A stretch of DNA of 64,000 nucleotides from Corynebacterium qintianiae (GTDB lineage Bacteria; Actinomycetota; Actinomycetes; Mycobacteriales; Mycobacteriaceae): NCBI RefSeq assembly GCF_011038645.2, contig NZ_CP064955.1, positions 1,302,001 to 1,366,000 of the forward strand. Direction: 5' to 3'. Position 1 is the first letter of the stretch, and every line of letters starts with the position of its first letter. Shown here piece by piece: positions 35,458 through 47,326 of the stretch. A model generated the notes under the pieces. It ran no database searches and was not told the origin of the DNA. It saw only the letters and a list, made by a program, of their open reading frames with translations. The translations under genes and the position numbers were made by a program.

Positions 35458-36070
35458 TTAGCGCAGCAACTTTCTCGGGGTCGCCGTCCAGCTCAACCTC
35501 GACCGCATTGCGGCCCATCACCCACAATAAAAGCTCCCCCGGATCGCCCTTGACTCGGATCACATCATCACCGCGCTCCGCGACCTTGCGCTTGCCGCCG
35601 ATCGTCACCGGCGGCAGCGACGGGGGCGTGAGGATGACGGGAGTCTCGGACGCGCGCATCATCAACGCCCCGAAGCGCTTCGCCAGCGCCAGGAGATTCT
35701 TGTTCACCGCCGCGCTGAAATCGCGCGGGCGCGGCACACCGTCACCCCGCCGCACGTCCTCGTGGTGCACGAAGTACTCGGCGGTGTTCATCAGGCCGTC
35801 AATTGGCGCGATGAGTGGAGGGGGTCCCGCGGCCCACGCGCGGACAACATCCTCAAACGGGCGCTCGAGCTGCCGCTTGGTTTCCTTCTCCAGGATCGGC
35901 TCCAGAGCGGAGACGAACATGCCGCCGGCCTTGTGCGGCTGGTTCTCGCGGATGTAGAGGTGGATGGCGAGGTCGCGGGTGTTCCAGCCCTCGCACAGCG
36001 TGGGGGCATCGGGGCCGAGGTCGAGGAAAAGGTTCGCGAGACGCTCGCGTTCTTGCTTCGCAAATGACAT
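35444..36070 (-). CDS. TIGR03085-type DinB/MDMPI-fold metal-binding protein
   Basis: A 208-residue protein, MSFAKQERERLANLFLDLG, then TLCEGWNTRDLAIHLYIREN, then TAEYFVHHEDVRRGDG, with a C-terminal domain ending LKVKF. This matches the actinobacterial TIGR03085 family, built on the mycothiol-dependent maleylpyruvate isomerase/DinB fold. The His in AIHL and in VHHEDVRR are likely metal ligands. The substrate is unknown. The ATG at 36070 is preferred over one 12 nt upstream, because the upstream one lies inside the terminator-like stem at 36071-36095. Confidence 0.85.
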   Translation of the reverse strand: MSFAKQERERLANLFLDLGPDAPTLCEGWNTRDLAIHLYIRENQPHKAGGMFVSALEPILEKETKRQLERPFEDVVRAWAAGPPPLIAPIDGLMNTAEYFVHHEDVRRGDGVPRPRDFSAAVNKNLLALAKRFGALMMRASETPVILTPPSLPPVTIGGKRKVAERGDDVIRVKGDPGELLLWVMGRNAVEVELDGDPEKVAALKVKF

Positions 36071-36095
36071 AGGCCCCAGCATAGCGCTGGGGCCT
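36071..36095 (-). terminator. stem-loop after rnj, abutting the next start codon
   Basis: AGGCCCCAGC and GCTGGGGCCT form a perfect 10-bp stem with an ATAGC loop. It lies 43 nt after the rnj stop on the minus strand and ends exactly at the base before the ATG at 36070. There is no U-tract. It could act as a terminator for rnj, or as a structure limiting initiation of the next gene. Confidence 0.5.
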
Positions 36096-36137
36096 ACCTC
36101 GTGTTTTGCGCCTGTGGCGGCGCGCTAGCGTTTCACC

Positions 36138-38240
36138 TTAAAGCGACTCGCGGGACGCCTCGACGACATCGTCGTCAATAGGCATGTTGTCCGCGGCCAT
36201 CGGAACAACGGTCGGGAGGATGACGGGCTCGCGCTTGTACTTCTGCTCAATCGCCCGGGACACGTGGCGGCGCAGCTGCTGCACCATGCGGTACGGGTCG
36301 TTCTCTCCCTGAGCGGCGAGATCGTTCATCACGTTCTCGACTCCCTCAGCGACCTTCTTGTTGAAGTCCCGGTCGTCATCGGAGAAGCCCGTGGTGGACA
36401 CGCGCGGGGTTTCCAGGAGGCGACCGGTGCGATCGTCGATCACACAGGTGATGGACACGACGCCACCGGATGCCAGGCTCGTTCGGTCGGCGAGCACGTC
36501 CGGGTCGACATCGCCCATGGTCTCACCGTCGACGTAGAGCTGCCCGACCTGGTACTGGCCAACGACGTTGATCTTGCCGTTGACCATGTCCACCACGACA
36601 CCGTTCTGGGCGAGCGCGGTGTTTTCCGGCTTCACGCCGGTGGAGATGGCGAGCTCCTTGTTGGCGCGCATGTGACGCCACTCTCCGTGCACCGGCATGG
36701 CACCCTTCGGGCGGGCGGCGTTGTAAAGGAAGAGAAGCTCACCGGCATAACCGTGGCCCGAAGCGTGGACGTGCGCGTCGCTGTTGGTGATCACTGTCGC
36801 GCCGATCTGCGCGAGGTTGTTGATCACCGCGAACACGGCCTCCTCGTTACCCGGGATAAGCGAGGACGACAGGATAATGAGGTCGCCGTCGCGCACCGTG
36901 ATCTGGCGGTGTTCGCGCCGCGACATGCGCGACAGAGCCGCCATCGGCTCACCCTGGGTACCCGTGGTGATGAGCACGACCTTGTGCGGGGCCATCTTCG
37001 CGGCTTCCTCGATCGGGATGATCGTGCCCTTGGGCGCGCGGAGCAGGCTCATCTTCTCCGCGATCTCCATGTTGCGGATCATGGATCGGCCGTTGAAGGC
37101 CACCTTGCGCCCGTTGGCGACGGCCGCGTTAACTGCCATCTGAACGCGTGCAACATTCGAGGCGAACGAGGAGATAATCACGCGCTGCTTGGCACCCTGC
37201 ACGAGACGGGTCAGGTTCTCCTCAATACCCTTCTCCGAGGACGAAATACCCGGGACTGTTGCGTTGGTGGAGTCGCACATGAACAGGTCGATGCCCTCGT
37301 CACCGAAGCGCGACAGCGCCGGCAGGTCGGTTGGCTGGCCGTCGTAAGGCGTCTGGTCGAGCTTGATGTCGCCCGTCATCACGACGTGACCGGCACCGGT
37401 CTTGATGGACACGCCAAGGCACTCCGGGATGGAGTGGCCCACGTGCCAGAAGCGCACGCGGAACGGGCCGAGGGTGAGCTCGGAGTTCTTGTTCACCTCG
37501 TTGAGCTTCGGACGCTGGCGGTGTTCCTTCGTCTTGGCCGCGATCAGCGCATTGGTGAAGCGCGACGAATAGATCGGGATGTCCGGGCGCAACTTGAGAA
37601 GCCACGGGATCGCACCGATGTGGTCTTCATGGCCGTGGGTGACAACGAGGGCTTCGATCTTGTCCAGCTTGTTCTCGATCGGTCCGAAGTCAGGCAGGAC
37701 GAGATCGACGCCCGGCTCACCGGAGTTCGGGAAGAGCACACCACAATCGACGACGAGCAGGCGGCCGTTGTACTCGAACACGGTCATGTTACGACCGATC
37801 TCGGAGATGCCGCCCAGGGCATAGATGCGCAGCCCGTTCTGCGGGGCCTGCGGCGGGGACGGCAGGCGCTTGGTCAGATCTGCGCCCTGCATGCCCTTCA
37901 TCGGGTTGCGGCGGTTGTTGCCTCCGCGATTGTCGCCGTTGTTCTGGCCACCGCCATTACCACCGTTGCCACCGCGGCCGCGGCCACGACGGCGGTTGCG
38001 GCCGCCTCCGTTGCTTCCACCGTTGTTTCCGTCACGGTTGCCGTTGTTCTGGCCACCGCGGTTGTCGGCGCTTGTCTCGCGGTTCGAGCCATGGCCCGAG
38101 TCATGCGAGTCGGGCGAGTCAGAGTTGCCGTTCGCCGCGCTCCCCTGCTCGGGAGCCTGGAACACCGGCTGCTGATCGGCTGGCTCCGGGGGCCCGGCCT
38201 TGCGGGTCACCTTACGGGCGCGATTGCGGGGTTCGTTCAT
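36138..38240 (-). CDS. rnj: ribonuclease J
   Basis: A 700-residue RNase J. The first 135 residues are low-complexity and Asn/Gly/Arg-rich (blocks such as NRRRGRGRGGNGGNGG), as is usual in actinobacteria. The metallo-beta-lactamase domain has VVTHGHEDHIGAIP, the beta-CASP domain follows, and the SDAHVHASGHG segment supplies further zinc ligands. It has 5'-exonuclease and endonuclease activity in mRNA decay and rRNA maturation. Its ATG is 2 nt after the dapA stop, so the two genes are cotranscribed. Confidence 0.95.
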   Translation of the reverse strand: MNEPRNRARKVTRKAGPPEPADQQPVFQAPEQGSAANGNSDSPDSHDSGHGSNRETSADNRGGQNNGNRDGNNGGSNGGGRNRRRGRGRGGNGGNGGGQNNGDNRGGNNRRNPMKGMQGADLTKRLPSPPQAPQNGLRIYALGGISEIGRNMTVFEYNGRLLVVDCGVLFPNSGEPGVDLVLPDFGPIENKLDKIEALVVTHGHEDHIGAIPWLLKLRPDIPIYSSRFTNALIAAKTKEHRQRPKLNEVNKNSELTLGPFRVRFWHVGHSIPECLGVSIKTGAGHVVMTGDIKLDQTPYDGQPTDLPALSRFGDEGIDLFMCDSTNATVPGISSSEKGIEENLTRLVQGAKQRVIISSFASNVARVQMAVNAAVANGRKVAFNGRSMIRNMEIAEKMSLLRAPKGTIIPIEEAAKMAPHKVVLITTGTQGEPMAALSRMSRREHRQITVRDGDLIILSSSLIPGNEEAVFAVINNLAQIGATVITNSDAHVHASGHGYAGELLFLYNAARPKGAMPVHGEWRHMRANKELAISTGVKPENTALAQNGVVVDMVNGKINVVGQYQVGQLYVDGETMGDVDPDVLADRTSLASGGVVSITCVIDDRTGRLLETPRVSTTGFSDDDRDFNKKVAEGVENVMNDLAAQGENDPYRMVQQLRRHVSRAIEQKYKREPVILPTVVPMAADNMPIDDDVVEASRESL

Positions 38241-38242
38241 AC

Positions 38243-39178
<936 letters not shown>

Positions 39179-39209
39179 CTAACTGCGCCAACAGCACGCC
39201 GCCGATCGC

Positions 39210-39962
39210 CTACGACACGTACGGGCTGGTTGCCATTTTCGTCCCGTCGGACAGCTCACTGATCAAAAAGTCGTCGAAAAGAGTGGGCGCGTTGTCGCGC
39301 AACAGCTCGAGACAGGTGACGGCCAGCGAGCGGATCTCGACATCGGCGTGCTCCGACGCGCGGGCGGCGATGAACTGGCGCCACGCGCGGTAATTGCCGG
39401 TGACCACGAAGCGGGTTTCGGTCGCGTTGGGCAGAACCGCGCGGGCCGCCTGTCGCGCCTTCTTGCGTCGCAGCAAGGAGTTCGGCTCGCCAGCTAGGTT
39501 CTCCTCGAGCGCGCGCAAGAGCTCGTCGTAAATGAAACGCGTCTCGTCCGCGGCGCGCAGGAATATGCGGCGCAGCTCCTCGTCCTCCGCAATGAGAGCG
39601 GGTAGGACAACCTCGCTCGAACCCTCATGTACGAAACGCTGGCTTAACTGCGAGAAAGAGAAGTTCCGGTGGCGCAGTAGCTCATTACCCGCGGCACGGG
39701 ACAGTCCGCGGATGTAGACGGTGGCGGTGGCGTGCTCGAGCAGTGCGTCGTGTCCGACGTCAATGATGTGGTGCAGGTACGCCTTATTCGTTGCGGTATG
39801 CGGGTTCGGACGGTCGAACGTTTCGTAACAGGCGCGGCCCGCAAACTCCACAATCGCTTCGGCGTCCGTGGCACCCGCGTCCGGAACCCAGTCCACACCC
39901 GGCGGGACGGCGAACTGGCTCGCCGCGATGAGCTGGACGTCGAGCGAACTCTCCACTGCCAT
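39210..39962 (-). CDS. thyX: flavin-dependent thymidylate synthase ThyX
   Basis: A 250-residue ThyX that methylates dUMP with FADH2. The ThyX motif RHR-x7-S is visible as [43 protein letters not shown] is the conserved C-terminal block. Its ATG follows the dapB stop with no gap, so the two are translationally coupled. Confidence 0.95.
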   Translation of the reverse strand: MAVESSLDVQLIAASQFAVPPGVDWVPDAGATDAEAIVEFAGRACYETFDRPNPHTATNKAYLHHIIDVGHDALLEHATATVYIRGLSRAAGNELLRHRNFSFSQLSQRFVHEGSSEVVLPALIAEDEELRRIFLRAADETRFIYDELLRALEENLAGEPNSLLRRKKARQAARAVLPNATETRFVVTGNYRAWRQFIAARASEHADVEIRSLAVTCLELLRDNAPTLFDDFLISELSDGTKMATSPYVS

Positions 39963-40748
<786 letters not shown>

Positions 40749-40847
40749 TTATCCCCACCGCCTGGCTGATGGTCGACACGGTTACGATTCGTTCACGATC
40801 CCTCCCCGCACCCGCCTCGGGTCTTGTGCGCGGGTTATGTTTGAAGT

Positions 40848-41507
40848 ATGAAACTTCAGTCACGGTACTTTCTTCCTGTAACTCTGGTAACGGCCTTGTC
40901 GCTCGGCGCGTGCACCGGCGCGCCTAGTGACTCCGATTCCGCAGGTGCTCCTGAGACGAAGCAAGCGACGGTCGCCGGAACGTCCACGCTGACCAGCACC
41001 GCTCCCGCCACAACAAGCACCGCGGTGCCCACCGCACAGGCGCTGTCCGCCAACGAGGAGACCACCCCGGTCGGGCCGTTCAGCACCGGACGCGCGCAAG
41101 CGTACCCGGACCAGGGCACCGAGCTCGTCATCTCCGATGTTCGCGTCGGCTCCCATGACGGCTTCGACCGCGTCGTCTTCGAGTTCGACGGCACCGGAAC
41201 CCCCGGCTACGTCGCAGGCTACAACCCCGAGCCCATGCAGCAGGCCTCCGGCTACCCCATCGACGTCAACGGCAACGCTTACCTCGAAGTGGTGATCCAG
41301 GGCACGCCCATGGGCCTGATCAACCCCGACGACGCGCTAGTCAAAGTCGGGCCGATGAATCTCGCCGCAGGCAACATTCAGGGCGTGACCCATGGCGGGG
41401 TATTCGAGGCCGACGCACAGTACATCATAGGACTGGACAAAGAGCGCCCGTACAACCTTCACGTGCTAGAAAACCCGGCCCGAGTGGTTGTTGACTTTCA
41501 GAAGTAA
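40848..41507 (+). CDS. AMIN-like domain lipoprotein
   Basis: A 219-residue lipoprotein with lipobox LGAC (Cys22), then a Thr/Ser/Ala-rich linker (about 25-75), then a beta-rich domain with LVISDVRVGSHDGFDRVVFEF and NLHVLENPARVVVDFQK, the AMIN-like pattern. AMIN-type domains often bind peptidoglycan or other wall polymers. A TTATGT hexamer ends 7 nt before the ATG and no SD is seen, consistent with a leaderless mRNA. It ends at a strong bidirectional hairpin shared with pnp. Confidence 0.8.
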   Translation: MKLQSRYFLPVTLVTALSLGACTGAPSDSDSAGAPETKQATVAGTSTLTSTAPATTSTAVPTAQALSANEETTPVGPFSTGRAQAYPDQGTELVISDVRVGSHDGFDRVVFEFDGTGTPGYVAGYNPEPMQQASGYPIDVNGNAYLEVVIQGTPMGLINPDDALVKVGPMNLAAGNIQGVTHGGVFEADAQYIIGLDKERPYNLHVLENPARVVVDFQK

Positions 41508-41510
41508 CGC

Positions 41511-41567
41511 GAAGACCTCAGCGTGATGCGCGCCGGGATTAGGCGCAGTTTTCACGCTGGGGTCTTC
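41511..41567. terminator. bidirectional terminator between the lipoprotein gene and pnp
   Basis: GAAGACCTCAGCGTGA (41511-41526) and TCACGCTGGGGTCTTC (41552-41567) pair over about 16 bp with one mismatch around a 25-nt GC-rich loop. On the plus strand a TTCTTC tail follows. The convergent genes end on either side. Confidence 0.7.
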
Positions 41568-41578
41568 TTCTCCGCGAT

Positions 41579-43843
41579 CTAATCGTTCTCTTCGACCGGC
41601 ACGAGCGAAATCTTGCCGCGGTTGTCGATGTCCGCGATCTCGACCTCGATCTTCTCTCCGACGTTGACCACGTCCTCGACGTTTTCAATGCGTTGCGAGC
41701 CGCCCAGCTTGGAGATGTGCACAAGCCCGTCGGTGCCCGGGATGATGGACACAAACGCGCCGAACGCGACGGTCTTGACCACCGTGCCCAGGTAACGCTC
41801 CCCCACCTTCGGCATCTGCGGGTTGGCGATGCCGTTGATCTTGTCGATAGCAGCGTCAGCCGACTCGCCGGTGGCGGCGGAGACATAGATCGTACCGTCA
41901 TCCTCGATCGAGATCTCAGCTCCGGTCTCCTCCGTGATCGAGTTGATCATCTTGCCCTTCGGGCCGATGACCTCACCGATCTTGGACACCGGCACGGTGA
42001 TTGCGGTGATCTTGGGGGCAAGGGTGTTCATCTCGTCCGGGCCGTCGATGACCTCGTTCATGGTCTCCAGAATCGCCTCGCGGGCATCGCGGGCCTGGTC
42101 GAGGGCCGACGCGAGAACCTCAGAAGGAATGCCGTCCAGCTTGGTGTCCAGCTGCAGGGCGGTGATGAAGCCCGGGGTACCAGCAACCTTGAAGTCCATG
42201 TCGCCGAACGCGTCCTCGGCGCCGAGGATGTCGGTCAGCGCGACGTACTTCGTCTCGCCATCGACTTCTCCGGAAACCAGGCCCATTGCGATACCGGCAA
42301 CCGGCGCAGCGAGCGGCACACCTGCGTTGTAGAGCGACAGCGTCGACGCGCACACGGAGCCCATGGAGGTGGAGCCGTTGGAACCCAGCGCCTCGGAAAC
42401 CTGGCGAATGGTGTACGGAAACTCGTCGCGCGAGGGAATCACGGGCACGAGCGCGCGCTCGGCGAGTGCGCCGTGGCCGATCTCGCGGCGCTTCGGCGAA
42501 CCAACTCGGCCGGTCTCACCAGTGGAGTAGGGCGGGAAGTTGTAGTGGTGGATGTAGCGCTTGGAGGTCTCCGGGTGCAGGGAGTCCAGGGTTTGCTCCA
42601 TCTTCAGCATGTCTAGCGTCGTCACGCCGAGGATCTGCGTTTCACCGCGCTCGAACAGTGCGGAGCCGTGGGCGCGCGGGATGAGCTCGACCTCAACCTC
42701 GAGGTCGCGGATCGCGGTAACCCCGCGGCCATCGATTCGGAAGCCCTCGGTGAGGATCTTCTCGCGCACGATGGATTTCATCACCGCGTTGTAAGCTGCA
42801 CGGATCTCCTTCGAGACGGCCGCGGACTCCTCGCGGTCATCCTCGTCGATATCGAACTTGTCCAGGAGCTCTTCCTCGATCTCCTCCATGTAGGCGTTGG
42901 TCGCGTCATCGCGGTCATGCTTGCCCTTGATGGTCAACAACGTCGCGAGCTTCTTCGCGGCCTTCTTCTGCACCGCGTTGAACACCTTGTCCGAGTAGGC
43001 GGGGAAGAGCGGGAACTCCTGAGTCTCCCTTGCGGCCTCAGCCGCCAGCGCCGCCTGCGCCTCGCACAAGGTCTTGATGAAGGGTTTGGCGGCCTCAATG
43101 CCCTCGGCCACCACGGATTCGGTCGGCGCGGGCGCCCCACCCTGAACAAGCTTGACGACGTCTGCCCCGGCCCCGGCCTCGACCATCATGATCGCGACAT
43201 CGTCGCCGACGATGCGGCCGGCGACAACCATTTCGAAAACGGCGCGCTCATGCTGCTCGTGGTTGGGGAACGCGACCCACTGACCGTCAGCGTGCTTGTC
43301 GTCAGAGATGAGCGCCATTCGCACGCCACCGACGGCACCGGAGACCGGGAGGCCCGACAGCTGGGTCGCGGCGGAAGCACCGTTAATGGCGACAACGTCG
43401 TAGTATTCCGCAGGGTTCATGCTCAGAACGGTGATAACGACCTGAACCTCGTTGCGCAGGCCCTTGACAAAGGTGGGGCGCAGCGGGCGGTCGATCAAGC
43501 GGCAGGCCAAGATTGCCTCGGTGGAGGGCCGGCCCTCGCGACGGAAAAAGGAGCCCGGAATCTTGCCCGCAGCGTACATGCGCTCTTCCACGTCCACGGT
43601 CAGCGGGAAGAAGTCGAACCCTTCGCGTGGGTTCTTAGACGCCGTGGTGGTGGCCAGCAGCATCGTGTCCTCGTCGAGGTACGTGGTCACCGAGCCACCG
43701 GCCTGGCGTGCGAGCTGGCCCGTTTCGAAACGGACGGTGCGGGTACCGAAATCGCCGTTGTCCAGGACGACGCTGGCCTCGGTGATTCCGAAATCCTCAT
43801 CCACGTGGAGGTCGAACGAGTTCTTGGGGGTGTGCTTGCTCAA
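41579..43843 (-). CDS. pnp: polyribonucleotide nucleotidyltransferase (PNPase)
   Basis: A 754-residue PNPase. Two RNase PH domains flank an all-helical domain. The second carries [11 protein letters not shown] with the catalytic Asp. A KH domain ([19 protein letters not shown]) and an S1 domain ([18 protein letters not shown]) follow. It degrades RNA by phosphorolysis and can add tails. It is downstream of rpsO, separated by a terminator-like stem, the common rpsO-pnp arrangement. Confidence 0.97.
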   Translation of the reverse strand: MSKHTPKNSFDLHVDEDFGITEASVVLDNGDFGTRTVRFETGQLARQAGGSVTTYLDEDTMLLATTTASKNPREGFDFFPLTVDVEERMYAAGKIPGSFFRREGRPSTEAILACRLIDRPLRPTFVKGLRNEVQVVITVLSMNPAEYYDVVAINGASAATQLSGLPVSGAVGGVRMALISDDKHADGQWVAFPNHEQHERAVFEMVVAGRIVGDDVAIMMVEAGAGADVVKLVQGGAPAPTESVVAEGIEAAKPFIKTLCEAQAALAAEAARETQEFPLFPAYSDKVFNAVQKKAAKKLATLLTIKGKHDRDDATNAYMEEIEEELLDKFDIDEDDREESAAVSKEIRAAYNAVMKSIVREKILTEGFRIDGRGVTAIRDLEVEVELIPRAHGSALFERGETQILGVTTLDMLKMEQTLDSLHPETSKRYIHHYNFPPYSTGETGRVGSPKRREIGHGALAERALVPVIPSRDEFPYTIRQVSEALGSNGSTSMGSVCASTLSLYNAGVPLAAPVAGIAMGLVSGEVDGETKYVALTDILGAEDAFGDMDFKVAGTPGFITALQLDTKLDGIPSEVLASALDQARDAREAILETMNEVIDGPDEMNTLAPKITAITVPVSKIGEVIGPKGKMINSITEETGAEISIEDDGTIYVSAATGESADAAIDKINGIANPQMPKVGERYLGTVVKTVAFGAFVSIIPGTDGLVHISKLGGSQRIENVEDVVNVGEKIEVEIADIDNRGKISLVPVEEND

Positions 43844-43990
43844 AAAAGATCCCTTTCCTGGGGTGTATCCGGCGATCGTCGGTGCCGCCGTCTAGCTGTT
43901 CTCTGTGCAACGCTGACTCATTCTACCAGGCGGCCCGAGTTTTACTAGGCGCGCAGTGTCACCACTCGCAGCGGGGGTCAACGTACACAC

Positions 43991-44027
43991 AAAAACCGCC
44001 CCACCCGCGTGGAGCGGAGGGGCGGTT
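43991..44027 (-). terminator. intrinsic terminator after rpsO
   Basis: On the minus strand AACCGCCCC ... GGGGCGGTT forms a 9-bp stem followed by TTTTG, 14 nt after the rpsO stop. It probably ends most rpsO transcripts and lets a fraction read on into pnp. Confidence 0.75.
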
Positions 44028-44040
44028 GTCACAGAAAGTT

Positions 44041-44310
44041 CTAGCGGCGAAGGCCGAGGCGCGCGATGAGCTCGCGGTAGCGCTCGACGTTGTTCTCGCG
44101 CAGGTACTTCAGCAGACCACGGCGGCGGCCGACGAGCAGGAGGAGGCCGCGGCGGGAGTGGTGGTCGTGCTTGTGAAACTTCAGGTGCTCGGTGAGCGAG
44201 TTAATGCGCTCGGTCAGCAGTGCGACCTGGGCCTCGGGAGAACCGGTGTCGGTCTCGTGCAGGCCGTAGTTCTTGAGGATTTCGCTCTTCTTCTCAGTGG
44301 TCAGTGCCAT
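44041..44310 (-). CDS. rpsO: 30S ribosomal protein S15
   Basis: An 89-residue S15: [26 protein letters not shown], then [23 protein letters not shown] and [13 protein letters not shown]. The ATG at 44310 follows an AAGGAG ribosome binding site and begins at the universal MALT(T/A)EKK. A longer upstream frame is not used. S15 is an early 16S rRNA-binding protein. Confidence 0.97.
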   Translation of the reverse strand: MALTTEKKSEILKNYGLHETDTGSPEAQVALLTERINSLTEHLKFHKHDHHSRRGLLLLVGRRRGLLKYLRENNVERYRELIARLGLRR

Positions 44311-44441
44311 GAGGTACTCCTTGGTTTTCCGTGGTTGTTTCAGTCCGCAAAAGTAAGGGCCAAAGCGACTGCCGCGGACCGCAGTCAAAACGTGCTCGAA
44401 GCCGGAGGTTGAGTCTAGCGGAGCCGACTCACCAGCCCAAA

Positions 44442-45404
44442 TTATCGCTTCGGTGTCGCCGCGGCGAGCGTGGTCAGGCGGCGCATGAACTGCTCGAGGA
44501 AGCGCGCGGTGTCCACTGCGACGGCGACGTGCGCGGTCTTGACCGGGTCGTTGAGGCGAGTTTCGTCACCGATGGTTCGGCCGCGGGTCTCACCCTCGGT
44601 ATCGGTTTTCATGTTGATGTCCAGCAGCGTGACCAGGCTCGGGTCGACAGCGACGCCAACGGCCAGCGGGTCGTGCAGGCCGCATCCGCCGAGATGGGGC
44701 GCCGTTGTGTCGTAGGCCTTGATGTAGTAGTCGGTGGCTTCGGCGAGGAAGTCGCCGCCGCGCGTGCCGAGTTCGCGCCACTTGGCCGTCTCGGCGTACG
44801 TCAGAAGCGTCTGCAGGGTGACGTCGAGACCGATCATGGTCACGTCGGCGGCACGGCGGAACAACAGGTCGGTCGCCTCCGGATCCTGGTTCACGTTGGC
44901 CTCGGCCCACGGCGAGACGTTGCCCGGCACGGTCAGTGCCCCGCCCATCATGACGATGTGTGCGCGGTGCGCGAAGCTTGCCGACGCCTCAATGGCCGCC
45001 GCGATCGTCGTCGACGGGCCGGTGGGAACGATGACGAGGTCGTCGCCGTACTTCTCCACGGACTCAACGAGGAAATCAACGGCCGACTTCTCCTGCACCT
45101 TCGTCACCGGCTCGTCGAGCACCGCTCCACCGATTCCGTTGTCGCCATGGATGAACGCGGAGATCTCCAGCACCTCGAACGAGTCGCGGGTGCGCGCGTG
45201 GCCGGGTCCGGCGAACACCGGGACGTCGTCACGCCCGAACAGCTCGAGGATGGCTAGGGCGTTGCGCACGCCCGTCTCCACTACAACGTTGCCGTAGGTG
45301 CCGGTCACGCCGATGAGGTCGAGCTCCTCGGAGCCGAGCGCGTACGCCAGAGCGAGGGCGTCGTCGATACCGGTGTCCAGGTCCAGGATGATTTTCTTAG
45401 CCAT
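44442..45404 (-). CDS. inosine/uridine-preferring nucleoside hydrolase
   Basis: A 320-residue nucleoside hydrolase. The Ca2+-binding motif [13 protein letters not shown] is at the N-terminus, and [26 protein letters not shown] and NVNQDPEA are further active-site blocks. It splits the N-glycosidic bond of purine or pyrimidine nucleosides for salvage. It starts 3 nt after ribF and is probably cotranscribed with it. Confidence 0.9.
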   Translation of the reverse strand: MAKKIILDLDTGIDDALALAYALGSEELDLIGVTGTYGNVVVETGVRNALAILELFGRDDVPVFAGPGHARTRDSFEVLEISAFIHGDNGIGGAVLDEPVTKVQEKSAVDFLVESVEKYGDDLVIVPTGPSTTIAAAIEASASFAHRAHIVMMGGALTVPGNVSPWAEANVNQDPEATDLLFRRAADVTMIGLDVTLQTLLTYAETAKWRELGTRGGDFLAEATDYYIKAYDTTAPHLGGCGLHDPLAVGVAVDPSLVTLLDINMKTDTEGETRGRTIGDETRLNDPVKTAHVAVAVDTARFLEQFMRRLTTLAAATPKR

Positions 45405-45407
45405 TGT

Positions 45408-46391
45408 CTACCTTTCAGAATTAGTTGCGAGAATCCCGCGGGTGGTGTCGACGTCGCGGGCCATGTTGTCCAGGAGTTCGTCGACGGAATTGAACTTCAC
45501 CATGTCGCGGACCTTGCCCACGAACTCGACACGGGCGGTGCGCCCGTAGAGGTCTGCGTCGCGGTCGAGGATGAAGGACTCCACGCTGCGGCGTGCATCC
45601 CCGAACGTGGGGTTGGTGCCCACAGAGATGGCGGCCGGGTAGCGCTTTCCGGGTTCCATGTCACCGTTGATCGGCCCTTTGTCGGCCCCGTCGACGATGG
45701 TGAGCCAGCCGGCGTAGACGCCGTCGGCGGGCAGCGCGGAAACCTCGTCGACGTATTGGTTCGTGGTGGGGTAGCCCAGCTCGCGCCCGCCGCGGCCAGC
45801 ACCGCGTTCGATCACGGCCGTGACGGAGAACTCCCTGCCCAAATAGTCAGACGCCACAGAAATGTTGCCCCGGCTCAGCTCGTCGCGGATGGCAGTCGAG
45901 CAGACCCGCACTCCGGCGTCGTTCAGCAGCGGGACGATGACCACCTCGAAACCGTAGCGCTCGCCCAGCTCGCGCATGGTGGCCGCGGTGCCGGCGGCGT
46001 CCTTGCCGAACGTGAAGTTCTCCCCCACCACCACAGCTCGGGCGCCGAGCTGACCCGCGAGCACGTCGCGTACGTACTGCTCCGGGCTCTGGCCGGCGAG
46101 CTCGGCGCGGAAGTCGATGACGAGTAGGTAGTCAACGCCCTGCGATGCAATGATTCGGGCCCGCTCCTCAAACGGGATCAACGCCTTGGGCGCGCGCTCG
46201 GGCGCGAAGACTGCGACGGGGTGCGGTTCGAAGGTCATGACCACGCAGGGCACGTCGAGGGAGCGGGCGCGGCGCACGGCGGCGTCGATAAGCAGCTGGT
46301 GTCCGCGGTGGACGCCGTCGAAGACGCCGATGGTGACAACCGACTCCTCCAGGGTGTCCGGCACCTGCTGCAGACCGCGCAAAATATCCAC
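45408..46391 (-). CDS. ribF: bifunctional riboflavin kinase/FMN adenylyltransferase
   Basis: A 327-residue RibF. The N-terminal nucleotidyltransferase domain has TIGVFDGVHRGHQLL, and the C-terminal riboflavin kinase domain has GRELGYPTTNQ and ISVGTNPTFG. It converts riboflavin to FMN and FAD. The GTG at 46391 is chosen because VDILRGLQQVP is where the family begins. A TAGTCT hexamer 8 nt upstream fits a leaderless mRNA. It is divergent from truB with only 30 nt between the starts. Confidence 0.93.
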   Translation of the reverse strand: MDILRGLQQVPDTLEESVVTIGVFDGVHRGHQLLIDAAVRRARSLDVPCVVMTFEPHPVAVFAPERAPKALIPFEERARIIASQGVDYLLVIDFRAELAGQSPEQYVRDVLAGQLGARAVVVGENFTFGKDAAGTAATMRELGERYGFEVVIVPLLNDAGVRVCSTAIRDELSRGNISVASDYLGREFSVTAVIERGAGRGGRELGYPTTNQYVDEVSALPADGVYAGWLTIVDGADKGPINGDMEPGKRYPAAISVGTNPTFGDARRSVESFILDRDADLYGRTARVEFVGKVRDMVKFNSVDELLDNMARDVDTTRGILATNSER

Positions 46392-46421
46392 GCTGGATAG
46401 ACTACGGCATACTGTTCCACT
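46392..46421. promoter_or_regulatory. 30-nt divergent promoter region of ribF and truB
   Basis: CATACT lies 8 nt before the truB ATG, and on the other strand TAGTCT lies 8 nt before the ribF GTG. Neither gene has a Shine-Dalgarno sequence. Two back-to-back leaderless promoters would explain the tiny spacing. Confidence 0.45.
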
Positions 46422-47324
46422 ATGAGTTTTGCCCCTGACCCGCTCGCAGCCTCCGGAATCGTCGTGGTGGACAAGCCCGCCGGCATGACGAGCCACGACG
46501 TCGTTGCCCGTTTGCGGCGCTTCTTCGGCACCCGCAAGGTCGGCCACGCGGGCACGCTCGACCCGATGGCCACCGGTGTCCTCGTCGCCGGCATCGAGCG
46601 GGGTACGAAACTGCTCGCCCACCTCGTCGCGGAGGACAAGGTGTATGCGACGACCATTCGGCTGGGCCAGGCGACCTCCACCGACGACGCCGAGGGCGAG
46701 ATCGTCAGTGAAACGGATGCTTCGCACCTGAGCGACGAGGAGATCCTCGCTCGTATCGCCGAACTCACGGGTGACATCTCGCAAGTGCCTTCTAGCGTGT
46801 CGGCAATCAAGATCGGCGGGCGGCGCGCCCACGAGCTGGTCCGCGCGGGTGAGGAGGTGGACATTCCGGCCCGCCCGGTGACGGTGTACTCCTTCGACGT
46901 GTCGGCGGTGCGTCGCGAAGCAACCTTCATTGATGTCGACGCGCGCGTGCACTGCTCGAAGGGCACTTACATCCGCTCTCTCGCGCGCGACCTCGGCGCC
47001 GCGCTCGGGGTCGGTGGCCACCTCACCGCGCTGCGCCGAGAGGCCGTCGGAGCGTTCACGCTGGACGACGCCACCCCCCTGGCCAGCCTGGAAACCAACG
47101 CCACGCTCTCGCTCACCCTCGATGAGGCGCTCGCCCGCGGTTGGCCGGTCCTCGACGTCACCGCCGAGGAATACACGGCGCTCGCGTTAGGCAAATGGCT
47201 CGAGCCACGTGGTCTCAAGGGCGTCCATGCCGCGATCGGGCCCGACGGCAGGGCCGTCGCCCTAGTCAAGGAGCAGGGCAAGCGCTTGTCGACGGTCTTC
47301 GTCGCGCGCCCGTCCACCCTCTAG
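46422..47324 (+). CDS. truB: tRNA pseudouridine(55) synthase TruB
   Basis: A 300-residue TruB. GIVVVDKPAGMTSHDVV and the catalytic KVGHAGTLDPMATGVL (Asp) are at the N-terminus, then SAIKIGGRRAHELVRAGEEV and CSKGTYIRSLARDLG. The actinobacterial C-terminal domain follows (LGKWLEPRGL). It makes pseudouridine 55 in the T-loop of tRNAs. It is convergent with the pptT gene, 2 nt away. Confidence 0.96.
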   Translation: MSFAPDPLAASGIVVVDKPAGMTSHDVVARLRRFFGTRKVGHAGTLDPMATGVLVAGIERGTKLLAHLVAEDKVYATTIRLGQATSTDDAEGEIVSETDASHLSDEEILARIAELTGDISQVPSSVSAIKIGGRRAHELVRAGEEVDIPARPVTVYSFDVSAVRREATFIDVDARVHCSKGTYIRSLARDLGAALGVGGHLTALRREAVGAFTLDDATPLASLETNATLSLTLDEALARGWPVLDVTAEEYTALALGKWLEPRGLKGVHAAIGPDGRAVALVKEQGKRLSTVFVARPSTL

Positions 47325-47326
47325 AT

